Origin: an uncultured bacterium
Lineage (GTDB): Bacteria; Verrucomicrobiota; Verrucomicrobiia; Verrucomicrobiales; Akkermansiaceae
NCBI GenBank assembly: GCA_945947905.1
Contig: CAMEZO010000006.1
Span: forward strand, 1-40,157
Direction: 5' to 3'
Length of the DNA stretch: 40,157 nucleotides
In this document: one piece after another, positions 8,792 through 17,433 of the stretch
Layout: the number at the start of each line of letters is the position of its first letter
Position numbering within the stretch: the stretch's first letter is position 1
Notes under the pieces: generated by a model
The model's input: the letters and a program-made list of their open reading frames with translations, nothing else
The model's database searches: none
What the model was told of the DNA's origin: nothing
Program-made: the position numbers and the translations under genes

Positions 8792-10156
8792 ATGTGGAAC
8801 GGACGATTTTCTCAACCGACGGCAGATTTGGTCTTGCAATACGGCGAATCGGTATCCTACGACCGGAAGATGTACCGGCATGATATAGCGGGCTCGATTG
8901 CGCACGCCCGGGCGCAGATGAACGCGGGCCTGCTCACGCCGGAAGAGTTTGAAGCCATACGGGACGGCCTGACGGGGATTCTGGCCGACATCGAAGCCGG
9001 CAACTTCACCTGGAGCACGCGGCTGGAGGACGTGCACATGAACATCGAAAGCGAGCTGACCCGCCGCATCGGCCCCGCGGGCGCCAAGCTGCACACCGCC
9101 CGCTCCCGCAACGACCAGGTAGCCACCGACACCCGCCTGTACTGCCGCGCCGAGATCGACACCACCCTTCACCTACTGCGCGACATGCAGCGCGCCCTCG
9201 TGATGAAAGCCGAGGAGTACGCCGAAGTCCGCATCCCCGGTTATACGCACCTGCAACGCGCCCAGCCCGTCACGGTAGGCCACCACCTGCTCGCCTACGT
9301 CGAGATGCTGGAACGCGACACCGCCCGCCTGCGCGACTGCCGCACCCGCGTGAACATCTCCCCCCTGGGCAGCGGCGCCATCGCCGGCTCCACCATCAAC
9401 CTGGACCGCCGCGCCATCGCTGCCGAGCTGGGCTTTGACGGCGTAACGGAAAACTCCATGGACGCGATAGCCGACCGCGACTACATCCTCGAGACCCTCT
9501 TCTGCCTCTCCCTCATCGGCACTCACCTCTCCCGCCTCAGCGAAGACCTGGTGCTGTGGAGCAGCGCCGAGTTCGGCTACTGCACGCTGAGCGATGCGCA
9601 CACCACCGGCTCCAGCCTGATGCCGCAGAAAAAGAACCCCGACGTCTGCGAGCTGACGCGCGGCAAGAGCGGCCGCCTGTACGGCAACCTAGTCAGCGTG
9701 ATGGTAGCCGTCAAGGGCCTGCCCCTCACCTACAACCGCGACCTGCAGGAAGACAAGGAACCCCTCTTCGACTCCTTCGAGACCGTCTCCCTGGCCCTGC
9801 GCGTGAACGCCGAGATGGTGGCCGCCATGCGCATCAACCCCGAGCGCTGCGCCGCCGCCGTGAGCGACCCCCTGCTGCTGGCGACCGACCTGGCGGACTA
9901 CCTGGTGCGCCGCGGGGTACCCTTCCGCTGCGCACATGAGCTGGTGGGCAAGGCCGTCGCGCTCTCCGTGAGCAGCGGCACCCCGCTCAACAAGCTCACG
10001 CAGGAGCAGTTCCGCAGCATCTCCCCGGAATACGGCGAGGACGTCTACAGCGTCTTCGACCTGAACCGCGCCTTTGCCCTGCGCACCAACCCCGGGGCAC
10101 CGAATGCCGCCAACACGGCCCGCCGCCTCGCCTACTGGAAGGAGCATCTGGCCTGA
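8792..10156 (+). CDS. argH: Argininosuccinate lyase
   Basis: MWNGRFSQPTADLVLQYGESVSYD; signature GSSLMPQKKNPD. Confidence 0.95.
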   Translation: MWNGRFSQPTADLVLQYGESVSYDRKMYRHDIAGSIAHARAQMNAGLLTPEEFEAIRDGLTGILADIEAGNFTWSTRLEDVHMNIESELTRRIGPAGAKLHTARSRNDQVATDTRLYCRAEIDTTLHLLRDMQRALVMKAEEYAEVRIPGYTHLQRAQPVTVGHHLLAYVEMLERDTARLRDCRTRVNISPLGSGAIAGSTINLDRRAIAAELGFDGVTENSMDAIADRDYILETLFCLSLIGTHLSRLSEDLVLWSSAEFGYCTLSDAHTTGSSLMPQKKNPDVCELTRGKSGRLYGNLVSVMVAVKGLPLTYNRDLQEDKEPLFDSFETVSLALRVNAEMVAAMRINPERCAAAVSDPLLLATDLADYLVRRGVPFRCAHELVGKAVALSVSSGTPLNKLTQEQFRSISPEYGEDVYSVFDLNRAFALRTNPGAPNAANTARRLAYWKEHLA

Positions 10157-10165
10157 TGACGCACC

Positions 10166-10918
10166 ATGTCCGATGACGCCGAGAATGAGCGCCCCGACCC
10201 GGCCTACCGGCGGATGAAAGACCTGCCGAAGGACCTCCTGCCGCGCGAAAAGCTGCTGCGGGAGGGGCGGCGGAGCCTCAGTGACGAAGAGTTGCTGGCC
10301 ATCTTCCTGCGCACGGGCGTACCGGGCTGCAATGTGCTGGACCTCGCGGCGCACATCAAACGCTGCGCGGGCGGGTCGCTGGCCCAGCTCGCCGCCATGG
10401 AGCCGATGGAGATCTGCGAACTGTCGCAGAGCAAGGGCCTGGGGGCAGCCAAAGCCGCCACCCTGGCCGCCGTCTTCGAGCTGGGTCGCCGTGCCGTGCA
10501 GGAGCGGATGGAGTTCATCAAGTGCAACTCCGCCCGCACCGTGTACGACCTGCTGGCCTGCGAGCTGCAGCGGGAGCAGCAAGAGCACCTCTACGTCCTG
10601 CTGCTGGATTGCCACAACTTCATCCGCCGGCGAGTGGATGTCTGCTCCGGCACCCTCACGCGCCTCATCTCGCACCCGCGCGATGTCTTCGCCCCGGCCG
10701 TAAGCGCCCGAGCGGCGTCCATCGTCGTCCTGCACAACCACCCCAGCGGCGACCCCACCCCCAGCCGGCAGGACCGGGACCTGACCACCGCCCTTGCGAA
10801 GGCCGGGGAAATTCTCCACATTCCCGTCATGGATCACATTGTCATCGGCCGAGAAGGCAGCCCCACCGGCCTGCCCTACTACAGCTTCCGCGAGAACGGC
10901 TACCTTCCCCTGTCATGA
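10166..10918 (+). CDS. radC: RadC-family JAB-domain protein
   Basis: HNHPSGDPTPSRQD motif; N-terminal RPREKLL/LSDEELLAIFLRTG region. Confidence 0.92.
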   Translation: MSDDAENERPDPAYRRMKDLPKDLLPREKLLREGRRSLSDEELLAIFLRTGVPGCNVLDLAAHIKRCAGGSLAQLAAMEPMEICELSQSKGLGAAKAATLAAVFELGRRAVQERMEFIKCNSARTVYDLLACELQREQQEHLYVLLLDCHNFIRRRVDVCSGTLTRLISHPRDVFAPAVSARAASIVVLHNHPSGDPTPSRQDRDLTTALAKAGEILHIPVMDHIVIGREGSPTGLPYYSFRENGYLPLS

Positions 10919-11523
10919 AGGATTACCACACCCACCACCCCCACAGCGCGGGGGGATTCCTGAACGCCGTCACCCGCGAGGACTGGGACCGCGTGGCCGC
11001 TGCGGAGGGCATGCAGCCCTGCTTCGGCGTGCACCCGTGGCATGCCCGCACGGCGGACCCCGCGCAGATTGCCTTTGACCTGGATGAATACCTGACCCGC
11101 TACCCACAGGCCGGGGTGGGCGAAACCGGGCTGGACTTCTCCGTCGCCCACCGCGATGATGCCGAGGCCCAGCGCACCCTGCTGCAGGTGCACCTGGGCG
11201 CCGCCTTCCGCCACGACCGCATGGCCCACCTGCACTGCGTGCGCGCCCACGAGGAGCTGCTGCGCCTGCTGCGCGAGCGCAACCGCTGCGGCACCCTGCC
11301 GCGCTTCCTCATTCATGCCTGGAACGGCCCGCACGAGCTCGCCCGGGAGTTCCTCGCCCTCGGGGGTATCTTCTCCGTCGGCAAGCGCGAGCTCTCCCAC
11401 CCGCGCGCGGCAGAGCGCTACGCGCGCATCCCCGTCGGCAAAATCTTTCCGGAGACCGATGATCACCCGGAGGACTGGAAGACCGTCCTGGCCATGTTCG
11501 CCGTCCTGCGTTTTCAAGCCTGA
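10915..11523 (+). CDS. TatD-family metal-dependent hydrolase
   Basis: MKDYHTHHPHS, FGVHPWHA, GETGLDFS, LIHAWNG, PETDDHP; ATGA overlap with radC. Confidence 0.8.
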   Translation: MKDYHTHHPHSAGGFLNAVTREDWDRVAAAEGMQPCFGVHPWHARTADPAQIAFDLDEYLTRYPQAGVGETGLDFSVAHRDDAEAQRTLLQVHLGAAFRHDRMAHLHCVRAHEELLRLLRERNRCGTLPRFLIHAWNGPHELAREFLALGGIFSVGKRELSHPRAAERYARIPVGKIFPETDDHPEDWKTVLAMFAVLRFQA

Positions 11524-11532
11524 GCCTTTCCG

Positions 11533-12543
11533 ATGATGTTTCTGCGACTGTTACTGCTGCAGCTTCTGCTGATAGCCTGTCTTGCTTGGGGTACGGACTA
11601 CCGCGACACCTCTGCCTGGGTCTACCGAGAGCGGGACGCAGCCCCGGACAAGCCGGCAGATGTGTTTTTCGTGGCCCCCAGCTGCTCCACGGACCCCGCG
11701 CGGGATAACATCGACACGCAGGACCCCGAGACACGGGAGAAGTTCAAGTGGTGCGTGGACCTGGAGAAAGGCTGCTACGACACAGCGGCGCGCTTCTTTG
11801 CCCCCTACTACCGGCAGAAAACCCTGCCGCACTACGCGAGCCCCATGGGCACCTACCGCGCCTACTGCGATGTGCGCGCGGCCTTCCTGGAGTATCTGGA
11901 GCATGATAACGGCGGGCGGCCCATCGTGCTGGTGGGCTTCAGCCAGGGGAGCGAGATGCTGCTGGCGCTCATGAAAGAGCTGTTCGCGCGGCCAGAGCTG
12001 CAGGAGCGCCTGGTGGCCGCCTACCTACTCGGATGGCATATATCCCCCGGTGAGGTGGATCAATTTCCCCAACTGCGCGCGGCAGCGGGCGAGGACGACA
12101 CGGGCGTCATCATTTGTTGGAATACGGAGGAGACGGGCACGCAGGATTCCGTCTTTGTGACGGCAGGCACACGCAGCATTTGCATCAACCCGCTGAACTG
12201 GTGCACGGATGCCACCCCTGCCCCGGCGGAGTCCAATGCGGGGGCACGGTTCACCCTGTTGGGCGAGGACGCACCACTGCTGCCGGGCTACTGCGGCGCC
12301 GTCATCAACACGGCACGCGGCACCCTCAACCCGACCTTCACTGTGCACACGCCCGGGCTGGAGCGGGGCATGCTTTTCGGGCCGGGTATCTATCATCTCT
12401 TCGAATACCTGTTTTGGTATGAGAACCTGCGCCGCAACGTCGTGGCACGCATCCGCGCCTACACGGCCGGGCATGCGCTCAGTCCTGCGGAGGCTCCGGA
12501 CGATGCACGCTGCGCGGATGAAAATGCCGATGCAGCTCCATGA
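11533..12543 (+). CDS. DUF3089-type alpha/beta hydrolase-fold protein
   Basis: VFFVAPSCSTDPARDNIDTQ, FAPYYRQKT, IVLVGFSQGSEML (GxSxG); signal-like N-terminus. Confidence 0.78.
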   Translation: MMFLRLLLLQLLLIACLAWGTDYRDTSAWVYRERDAAPDKPADVFFVAPSCSTDPARDNIDTQDPETREKFKWCVDLEKGCYDTAARFFAPYYRQKTLPHYASPMGTYRAYCDVRAAFLEYLEHDNGGRPIVLVGFSQGSEMLLALMKELFARPELQERLVAAYLLGWHISPGEVDQFPQLRAAAGEDDTGVIICWNTEETGTQDSVFVTAGTRSICINPLNWCTDATPAPAESNAGARFTLLGEDAPLLPGYCGAVINTARGTLNPTFTVHTPGLERGMLFGPGIYHLFEYLFWYENLRRNVVARIRAYTAGHALSPAEAPDDARCADENADAAP

Positions 12544-13408
12544 GGCGGCGCTGCTCCACGTGGGTGTAGACCTGCGTGGTCGCCAGGTCGGCGTGGCCCA
12601 GCATGTCCTGAATCACGCGTAAATCCGCCCCGTTCTCCAGTAAATGGGTAGCGAAAGAGTGGCGCAGGATATGAGGAAAGACGTGCTCCTGAATACCCAC
12701 CGCCGCCGCACGAGTGCGGATAATCTGGCGGATGCGCTCGCGGGTGAGACGGGAGCCGCGGTTGGAGAGGAAGAGGACATCCGCGCGCACTCCCTCGCGC
12801 AGCAGCATCGGGCGCGCCTTCTCCATGTAAAGGCGCAGGGCCTCGGCGGCCATATCCCCCAGCGGCACGTGGCGGGTCTTGTTCCCCTTGCCGAGCACAC
12901 GCAGAAAGCTATCGTCCCAATCCACCCGCTCGGCGCGCAGGTTCACCAGCTCGCTCACCCGCAGGCCGCTGCCGTAGAGCATCTCGAGCATGGCGCGATC
13001 CCGGGCACCGAAGGGCAAATCCGCAGGGTCAATGCTGTTGAGCATCTGCGCCACGGCCTCCGCGCCCAGGGTAGCGGGCAGGTTCTGCGCCGCTCGGCCT
13101 GCCGGCAGCAGGGCCGCGGGATTCTCCGAAATGAGGCGACGGGCCGTCAGGTAGCGGAAGAAAATGCGCAGGTGCACCTTGGCAATGCGGCAACTGGAGG
13201 GCGCGAGACCCTCCGCGGGGAGCCCGCTGAGGTAGTCAAGCAGGAGCAGTCGCGTCACATCGGCGGCCTGCTCCACCCCGCGCTCCGCGCACCACGTCGC
13301 AAAGCGGCTGAGGCTCTGCCGCACGGAGATCCTGTAGTTGCTGCTCAGGCCACGCTCCGCCGCCGCATAGAGCAGAAACTGCTCAACAAGCGAGGATATG
13401 CCGGGCAT
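12479..13408 (-). CDS. xerD: Tyrosine recombinase XerD
   Basis: YGSGLRVSELVNL, HILRHSFATHLLENGADLRVIQDMLGHADLATTQVYTHV (HxxR...H...Y). Confidence 0.9.
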   Translation of the reverse strand: MPGISSLVEQFLLYAAAERGLSSNYRISVRQSLSRFATWCAERGVEQAADVTRLLLLDYLSGLPAEGLAPSSCRIAKVHLRIFFRYLTARRLISENPAALLPAGRAAQNLPATLGAEAVAQMLNSIDPADLPFGARDRAMLEMLYGSGLRVSELVNLRAERVDWDDSFLRVLGKGNKTRHVPLGDMAAEALRLYMEKARPMLLREGVRADVLFLSNRGSRLTRERIRQIIRTRAAAVGIQEHVFPHILRHSFATHLLENGADLRVIQDMLGHADLATTQVYTHVEQRRLMELHRHFHPRSVHRPEPPQD

Positions 13409-13411
13409 GGC

Positions 13412-14107
13412 TCATTGACCGAGCTCGGCAGCGGGCGTCGGCAGCGCATCCCCGGCATCATCCCCCGCAGGGGTATCCGCCTGCAGGGCCTTGAGGCGCT
13501 CCTCGAAGTCCTTGCCCTTGTCGGTTTTCTTCTCGCGCACCACCACGGTGCGATTGCTGCTGGTGGTGTCCAGGGTCTCATTCGGGGCCAGGCGCACCTC
13601 CTCCACGGGGGCAGCCCCCGAGTCTCCGGGCAGGAGCTCGCCCTCGGTGTACACGCCGCCGGGCAAACCGGGGGTCACGACCCCGCCGGGCATCAGCAGG
13701 CCGGTGTCCACCAAACGGGATTCCGGTTGCACGAAGTCACTCTCGCGCAGGAAGCCCTTCTGCCCACCCTCGGCTTTCACAAAATAGTAGAGCCCCTCGC
13801 AGGCGATAATCGTGGCGTTCTTCATGGTCACCATCTTGCTGTTGGCATCGGGGTCGCGCTCGGGGTTGTGGTCAAACAGGGCGGCGCGGCCTTCCTGCAC
13901 CTCGACCACCGTGCCTGCGGCAAACTTGCCTTCCTTGACCAACTTGGCGCGGGCGGCCTCGCGGGCTTGCTTGACGCCGGGCGGATCCAGCGGAGAGTCC
14001 TCCTTCAGGTACTCGGGGTCGTACTCCCGGCGCGTCAGATTGTTCCACACGGAACATGCAGGCAGACTCACCGCTGCTGCCAGAGCCAGCGTCCAATAGT
14101 ATCTCAT
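13412..14107 (-). CDS. Hypothetical lipoprotein
   Basis: Signal peptide with lipobox LPAC (MRYYWTLALAAAVSLPACS). Confidence 0.7.
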   Translation of the reverse strand: MRYYWTLALAAAVSLPACSVWNNLTRREYDPEYLKEDSPLDPPGVKQAREAARAKLVKEGKFAAGTVVEVQEGRAALFDHNPERDPDANSKMVTMKNATIIACEGLYYFVKAEGGQKGFLRESDFVQPESRLVDTGLLMPGGVVTPGLPGGVYTEGELLPGDSGAAPVEEVRLAPNETLDTTSSNRTVVVREKKTDKGKDFEERLKALQADTPAGDDAGDALPTPAAELGQ

Positions 14108-14113
14108 GCCGAC

Positions 14114-14142
14114 ATAATATGCTATTACCGCCGAAAATGCAA
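14114..14142 (-). promoter_or_regulatory. Putative promoter of the lipoprotein/xerD unit (TTGCAT-N17-TATTAT)
   Basis: -10 complement 14114-14119, -35 complement 14137-14142; 6 nt to ATG at 14107. Confidence 0.6.
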
Positions 14143-14156
14143 GCGTGTTTTGTGCA

Positions 14157-14519
14157 TCATGACATCAATGCCTCGCGATTGACGAAAAAGACAGCACCGA
14201 GCACGCAGAGGAAGGCCCACAGGTAATCCCATTTCCAGTGTTCCCCCATCCACAGCAGCATGAAGGGCACGAAAATGATGAGGGTGATGGTCTCCTGCAC
14301 AATCTTGAGCTGCGCAAGGCTCAGGCCCGCTTGCCGTCCGATGTGATTAGCAGGCACCATGAAACAGTACTCAAAGAAGGCAACGCCCCAACAGAGGAGG
14401 ACGAGTTTCCACCACGCCATGGGCTGCGCCTCGCCGGGTTTGTTGAGGAAGCCGTACCAGGCGAAGGTCATGAAAGCGTTGCTCACGGTGAGCAGGCCGA
14501 TGGTCAGGGCGATTTTCAT
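14157..14519 (-). CDS. DMT-family small membrane protein (DUF486 type)
   Basis: NAFMTFAWYGFLNKP, EYCFMVPANHIG, QETITLIIFVPFMLLWMGE. Confidence 0.82.
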   Translation of the reverse strand: MKIALTIGLLTVSNAFMTFAWYGFLNKPGEAQPMAWWKLVLLCWGVAFFEYCFMVPANHIGRQAGLSLAQLKIVQETITLIIFVPFMLLWMGEHWKWDYLWAFLCVLGAVFFVNREALMS

Positions 14520-15367
14520 GGTTCGGGCAAAAGGAATCGGAATGAGGGTTTGCCGGCGGAAGCCGGGATATGCTGCAGGCAGGTACGGCCCAGGGCATCC
14601 GCCCCCAGCTGTGCGCCGGGTTGCTCACCAGGCGCTAACAGACGCGGGGACAGCCCGCGGGCCGCGACGCCTTCCGCCAGCACGAGCTCGCCGGCCTTGC
14701 CCAGCTGCATGCGGTCCGTGCGGTCGGACTGCACATCGGCCACGCGAATCTCGTCGCTGCCCGCCGTCCCGGGCGCCCAAAAAGCCTCCGGCAGCAGGGT
14801 GACGGAGCTACCCGTATCCAACAAGACGGCCAGCTCCTTCTCACCGCTGCGGCAGACGAGGTAGGGACGCGCCAGGGCGTCGAAGCGCTGCTGCGGCACC
14901 ACCGCCGTGCGGCCCTGAGCGGGCGCATCCCAGCAAAACCTGCCGGCGGCGTAATCCAGCGTGAAGGGCAGCGTACGCAGGGTATCCATCCCCAGAATCC
15001 CCTGCACCGGCTGCTTCAGGATAGCATTGATACCCGCCAGAGACAACACTACCGCCGGGGTGTTCTCGAAACGCGAGCCTCCGGCCTCCACCGTACAGGA
15101 TGCGGGATAATGCGGCAGACGGGCATTCCCCTTGGTCGGCACCTGCAAGCGCACCAAGCCGGGCAACTCCGCCGCAAACTGCTCATCCAGCACCGTACAA
15201 CTGGCCCCCGTGTCCACAATCATCCGCGCCGCCTTACCGTTGACCGCACACTCCGCCACCACCAAATGCCCCGCGGGGTCCAAGCTCATCTCACCCGCCG
15301 GCTCCGCCGCAAGCGCGCACACGGGCAGCAAGGCCGCCGCACATCCTGTCATCAGCATTCCCGTCAT
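14516..15367 (-). CDS. Retropepsin-like aspartic protease with two DTG motifs, secreted
   Basis: MIVDTGASCTVL and VLLDTGSSVTLL in one chain; N-terminal signal peptide; ATGA overlap with the DUF486 gene. Confidence 0.75.
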   Translation of the reverse strand: MTGMLMTGCAAALLPVCALAAEPAGEMSLDPAGHLVVAECAVNGKAARMIVDTGASCTVLDEQFAAELPGLVRLQVPTKGNARLPHYPASCTVEAGGSRFENTPAVVLSLAGINAILKQPVQGILGMDTLRTLPFTLDYAAGRFCWDAPAQGRTAVVPQQRFDALARPYLVCRSGEKELAVLLDTGSSVTLLPEAFWAPGTAGSDEIRVADVQSDRTDRMQLGKAGELVLAEGVAARGLSPRLLAPGEQPGAQLGADALGRTCLQHIPASAGKPSFRFLLPEP

Positions 15368-15373
15368 GCCTCT

Positions 15374-15402
15374 ATCTTACCCCACACCACCCGCCGAGTC
15401 AA
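15374..15402 (-). promoter_or_regulatory. Putative promoter of the aspartic protease gene (TTGACT-N17-TAAGAT)
   Basis: -10 complement 15374-15379, -35 complement 15397-15402; 6 nt to ATG at 15367. Confidence 0.6.
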
Positions 15403-15449
15403 CTTTTTTCGACACGGGAGGACAGGAACAAGGGAGGGCAGAAATAGAG

Positions 15450-15478
15450 TTGACACCCCACGGCCCGCGTGGCATAAT
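15450..15478 (+). promoter_or_regulatory. Near-consensus promoter of the AAA/TOPRIM-like module (TTGACA-N17-CATAAT)
   Basis: TTGACA 15450-15455, 17-nt spacer, CATAAT 15473-15478; AGGGA RBS-like site just before ATG 15504. Confidence 0.7.
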
Positions 15479-15503
15479 GATGAAGCACCTCTGTGCAGGG
15501 AAC

Positions 15504-16670
15504 ATGATCAAACGTTTTTCAATACAGAATTTCAAGGCGTTGCAGATGAAGGAGGAGCTGTGCTTCTCACCGAAGCTGACCGTGTTGATAGGCTTGAACG
15601 GCTCCGGGAAATCGACCGTCCTGCAGGCGATTGATTTTGCATGTACTCTTGCTCGCTCAGAGGGTTTGACGGCATGGCTCGGGCGACGGGGATGGCAAAT
15701 GAACGATCTGGTCACGAGGCTGAGCGGCGGGCCGGCTCCGCGCAATACGCCGAAGACCATCTCATTCTCTCTCTCCGTCGAGGACGCGGAGGGGCCGGCT
15801 TATGATTGGGAGGCTCATTTCTATACGCCGGAGGGCCGCTGCACCTCCGAGCTGCTGACGGAGGCGGGGGAGCGAATCTTCAAACTCGACAAGAGGGTGG
15901 CGGTCTACCGCGGCAACGGAGGCAAGCAGGAACGGTATGACACCCACGAGCTGACCTACACGGGCTCCCTGCTTTCCGTGTGGGCGCCGGCAAGTCTGCG
16001 CCCTGCCGGGGAGGCCCTGACCCGGTGCTCTACCCTCGACCTTTTGGCGCCCAACCTGATGAAGGCCCACACACGCAGGAAGTCGGTACAGGGCGTGGGT
16101 ATGGGGGGTGAATATATCGCGCCCTTCCTGCAGTCCCTGTCACCGGCGGACCGCGATACGTTTAACGAGACCGTGCGCAGCTTTTTCCCGACCTACCACG
16201 GCTATAAGGTACGGCGCATCCAAGGTGGGGCGATGGTGCTCTTCGTCGAAGAACGATATTCGGACGGCAGCACCTACACCGGCGAGGCGACCATGCTGTG
16301 CGACGGTATGCTCCGCGTGCTGGCTATCGTGGCCCAGTGTTTTACCTGTCGGGGCGGCACGCTGCTCATTGATGAATTGGAGGATGGTCTGAACCCGGAA
16401 TTGCTCGCAAAGATGATCGAATATCTCTCCACCGATGCACCCTGCCAGACGATTATCACGACGCACAGCCCGCTCGTCCTCAGTCTGATGACCATAGAGG
16501 AGGCCGAGAAAGGGGTTTACCTGGTCTACAAGAAGAACGGCATATCCCGATGCACGCCGTTCTTCCGTCTGCAAACACCGGCAAGCATGCTGGACACCCA
16601 CTACCCCGGGGAGGTGATGCTGCGCTGCAACTTGGAGGAATTAAGCAGGGAGGCATGTGAACATGAGTAA
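15504..16670 (+). CDS. AAA (AAA_15/OLD/RecF-like) ATPase, putative defence component
   Basis: Walker A GLNGSGKST, Walker B TLLIDELEDGLNP, H-loop ITTHSP. Start chosen from promoter/RBS position; the ORF track extends to 15132. Confidence 0.82.
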   Translation: MIKRFSIQNFKALQMKEELCFSPKLTVLIGLNGSGKSTVLQAIDFACTLARSEGLTAWLGRRGWQMNDLVTRLSGGPAPRNTPKTISFSLSVEDAEGPAYDWEAHFYTPEGRCTSELLTEAGERIFKLDKRVAVYRGNGGKQERYDTHELTYTGSLLSVWAPASLRPAGEALTRCSTLDLLAPNLMKAHTRRKSVQGVGMGGEYIAPFLQSLSPADRDTFNETVRSFFPTYHGYKVRRIQGGAMVLFVEERYSDGSTYTGEATMLCDGMLRVLAIVAQCFTCRGGTLLIDELEDGLNPELLAKMIEYLSTDAPCQTIITTHSPLVLSLMTIEEAEKGVYLVYKKNGISRCTPFFRLQTPASMLDTHYPGEVMLRCNLEELSREACEHE

Positions 16671-17364
16671 ACTGTTCCTTTGCGGGGAAGGCACCTCCGA
16701 TTTCGGCACACCCGAGGCACAGCATTTCGGGGCTCTCGGGGAGATTGTGCTCCGCCGTCTGACTGAGCGAACCGGGGACGAGGCATGGAGACAGCGCACC
16801 TGCGGTTTTACCCACAGAGATGTGCCGGCCGAGCCCACCCGCAGAACGAACAGAACACGCAGGGACGGTCTCAGTATGGAAGTGCCACCGCCCGGGGAGC
16901 TTTGTCACTTGGGGGATACCTGTACCCATTTTGTTCTGCTTTGCCTAAAGGAGAGTGCCTTGGGCGTTTTTCATTCGGATGTGGATTTCACGAATAGCCG
17001 CAACGGTGCCCGCCGTCGGAAACAGGTGCGGGATTGCCTGACGATGGCTATTCGTCGGGCAAACGGCGAGAGCTCTTGCATTCCGGTTATTCCCATGCCT
17101 CGTACTGAGGCATGGCTTCTTCGTCTTGCACCGGAATGCACGATGAGCGCGGAAAACATTGAGGAGCTGCCGGGAAATGACCGTGCATCCCGATCACCGA
17201 AATCCCTCCTGCGTCAATGGGGTTACAGCACGGGAAACCATGCCGAGGCCAAGAGCCTCATCCGACTGGTCGATGAGCAATACAATGCTGACCGCTTGCT
17301 CAGACTGAGCTCTTTCCGCGAATTTGACACGGCCTTAGAGGGATTACTCCGCCGGGCAAAGTAA
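16663..17364 (+). CDS. TOPRIM/DUF4276-like protein, putative effector partner of the AAA ATPase
   Basis: LFLCGEGTSDFGTP, FHSDVDFTNSR, VIPMPRTEAWLLRL arranged like the TOPRIM E...DxD core and DUF4276-like proteins; 8-bp overlap with ATPase gene. Confidence 0.55.
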   Translation: MSKLFLCGEGTSDFGTPEAQHFGALGEIVLRRLTERTGDEAWRQRTCGFTHRDVPAEPTRRTNRTRRDGLSMEVPPPGELCHLGDTCTHFVLLCLKESALGVFHSDVDFTNSRNGARRRKQVRDCLTMAIRRANGESSCIPVIPMPRTEAWLLRLAPECTMSAENIEELPGNDRASRSPKSLLRQWGYSTGNHAEAKSLIRLVDEQYNADRLLRLSSFREFDTALEGLLRRAK

Positions 17365-17382
17365 GGCCGCTGAGGACAGAAC

Positions 17383-17417
17383 GCCCGTCTCCCCGGGGGT
17401 GAGCCGAGGGGACGGGC
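17383..17417. terminator. Hairpin between convergent genes
   Basis: gcccgtctcccc / ggggacgggc with a 1-nt bulge. Confidence 0.5.
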
Positions 17418-17433
17418 TGACGAAGCGTGCAAA

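Noticed and set aside
15132-15503. Upstream extension of the AAA ATPase ORF
   Set aside because: Antisense to the aspartic protease gene and upstream of the TTGACA/CATAAT promoter; 15504 with AGGGA is more plausible.
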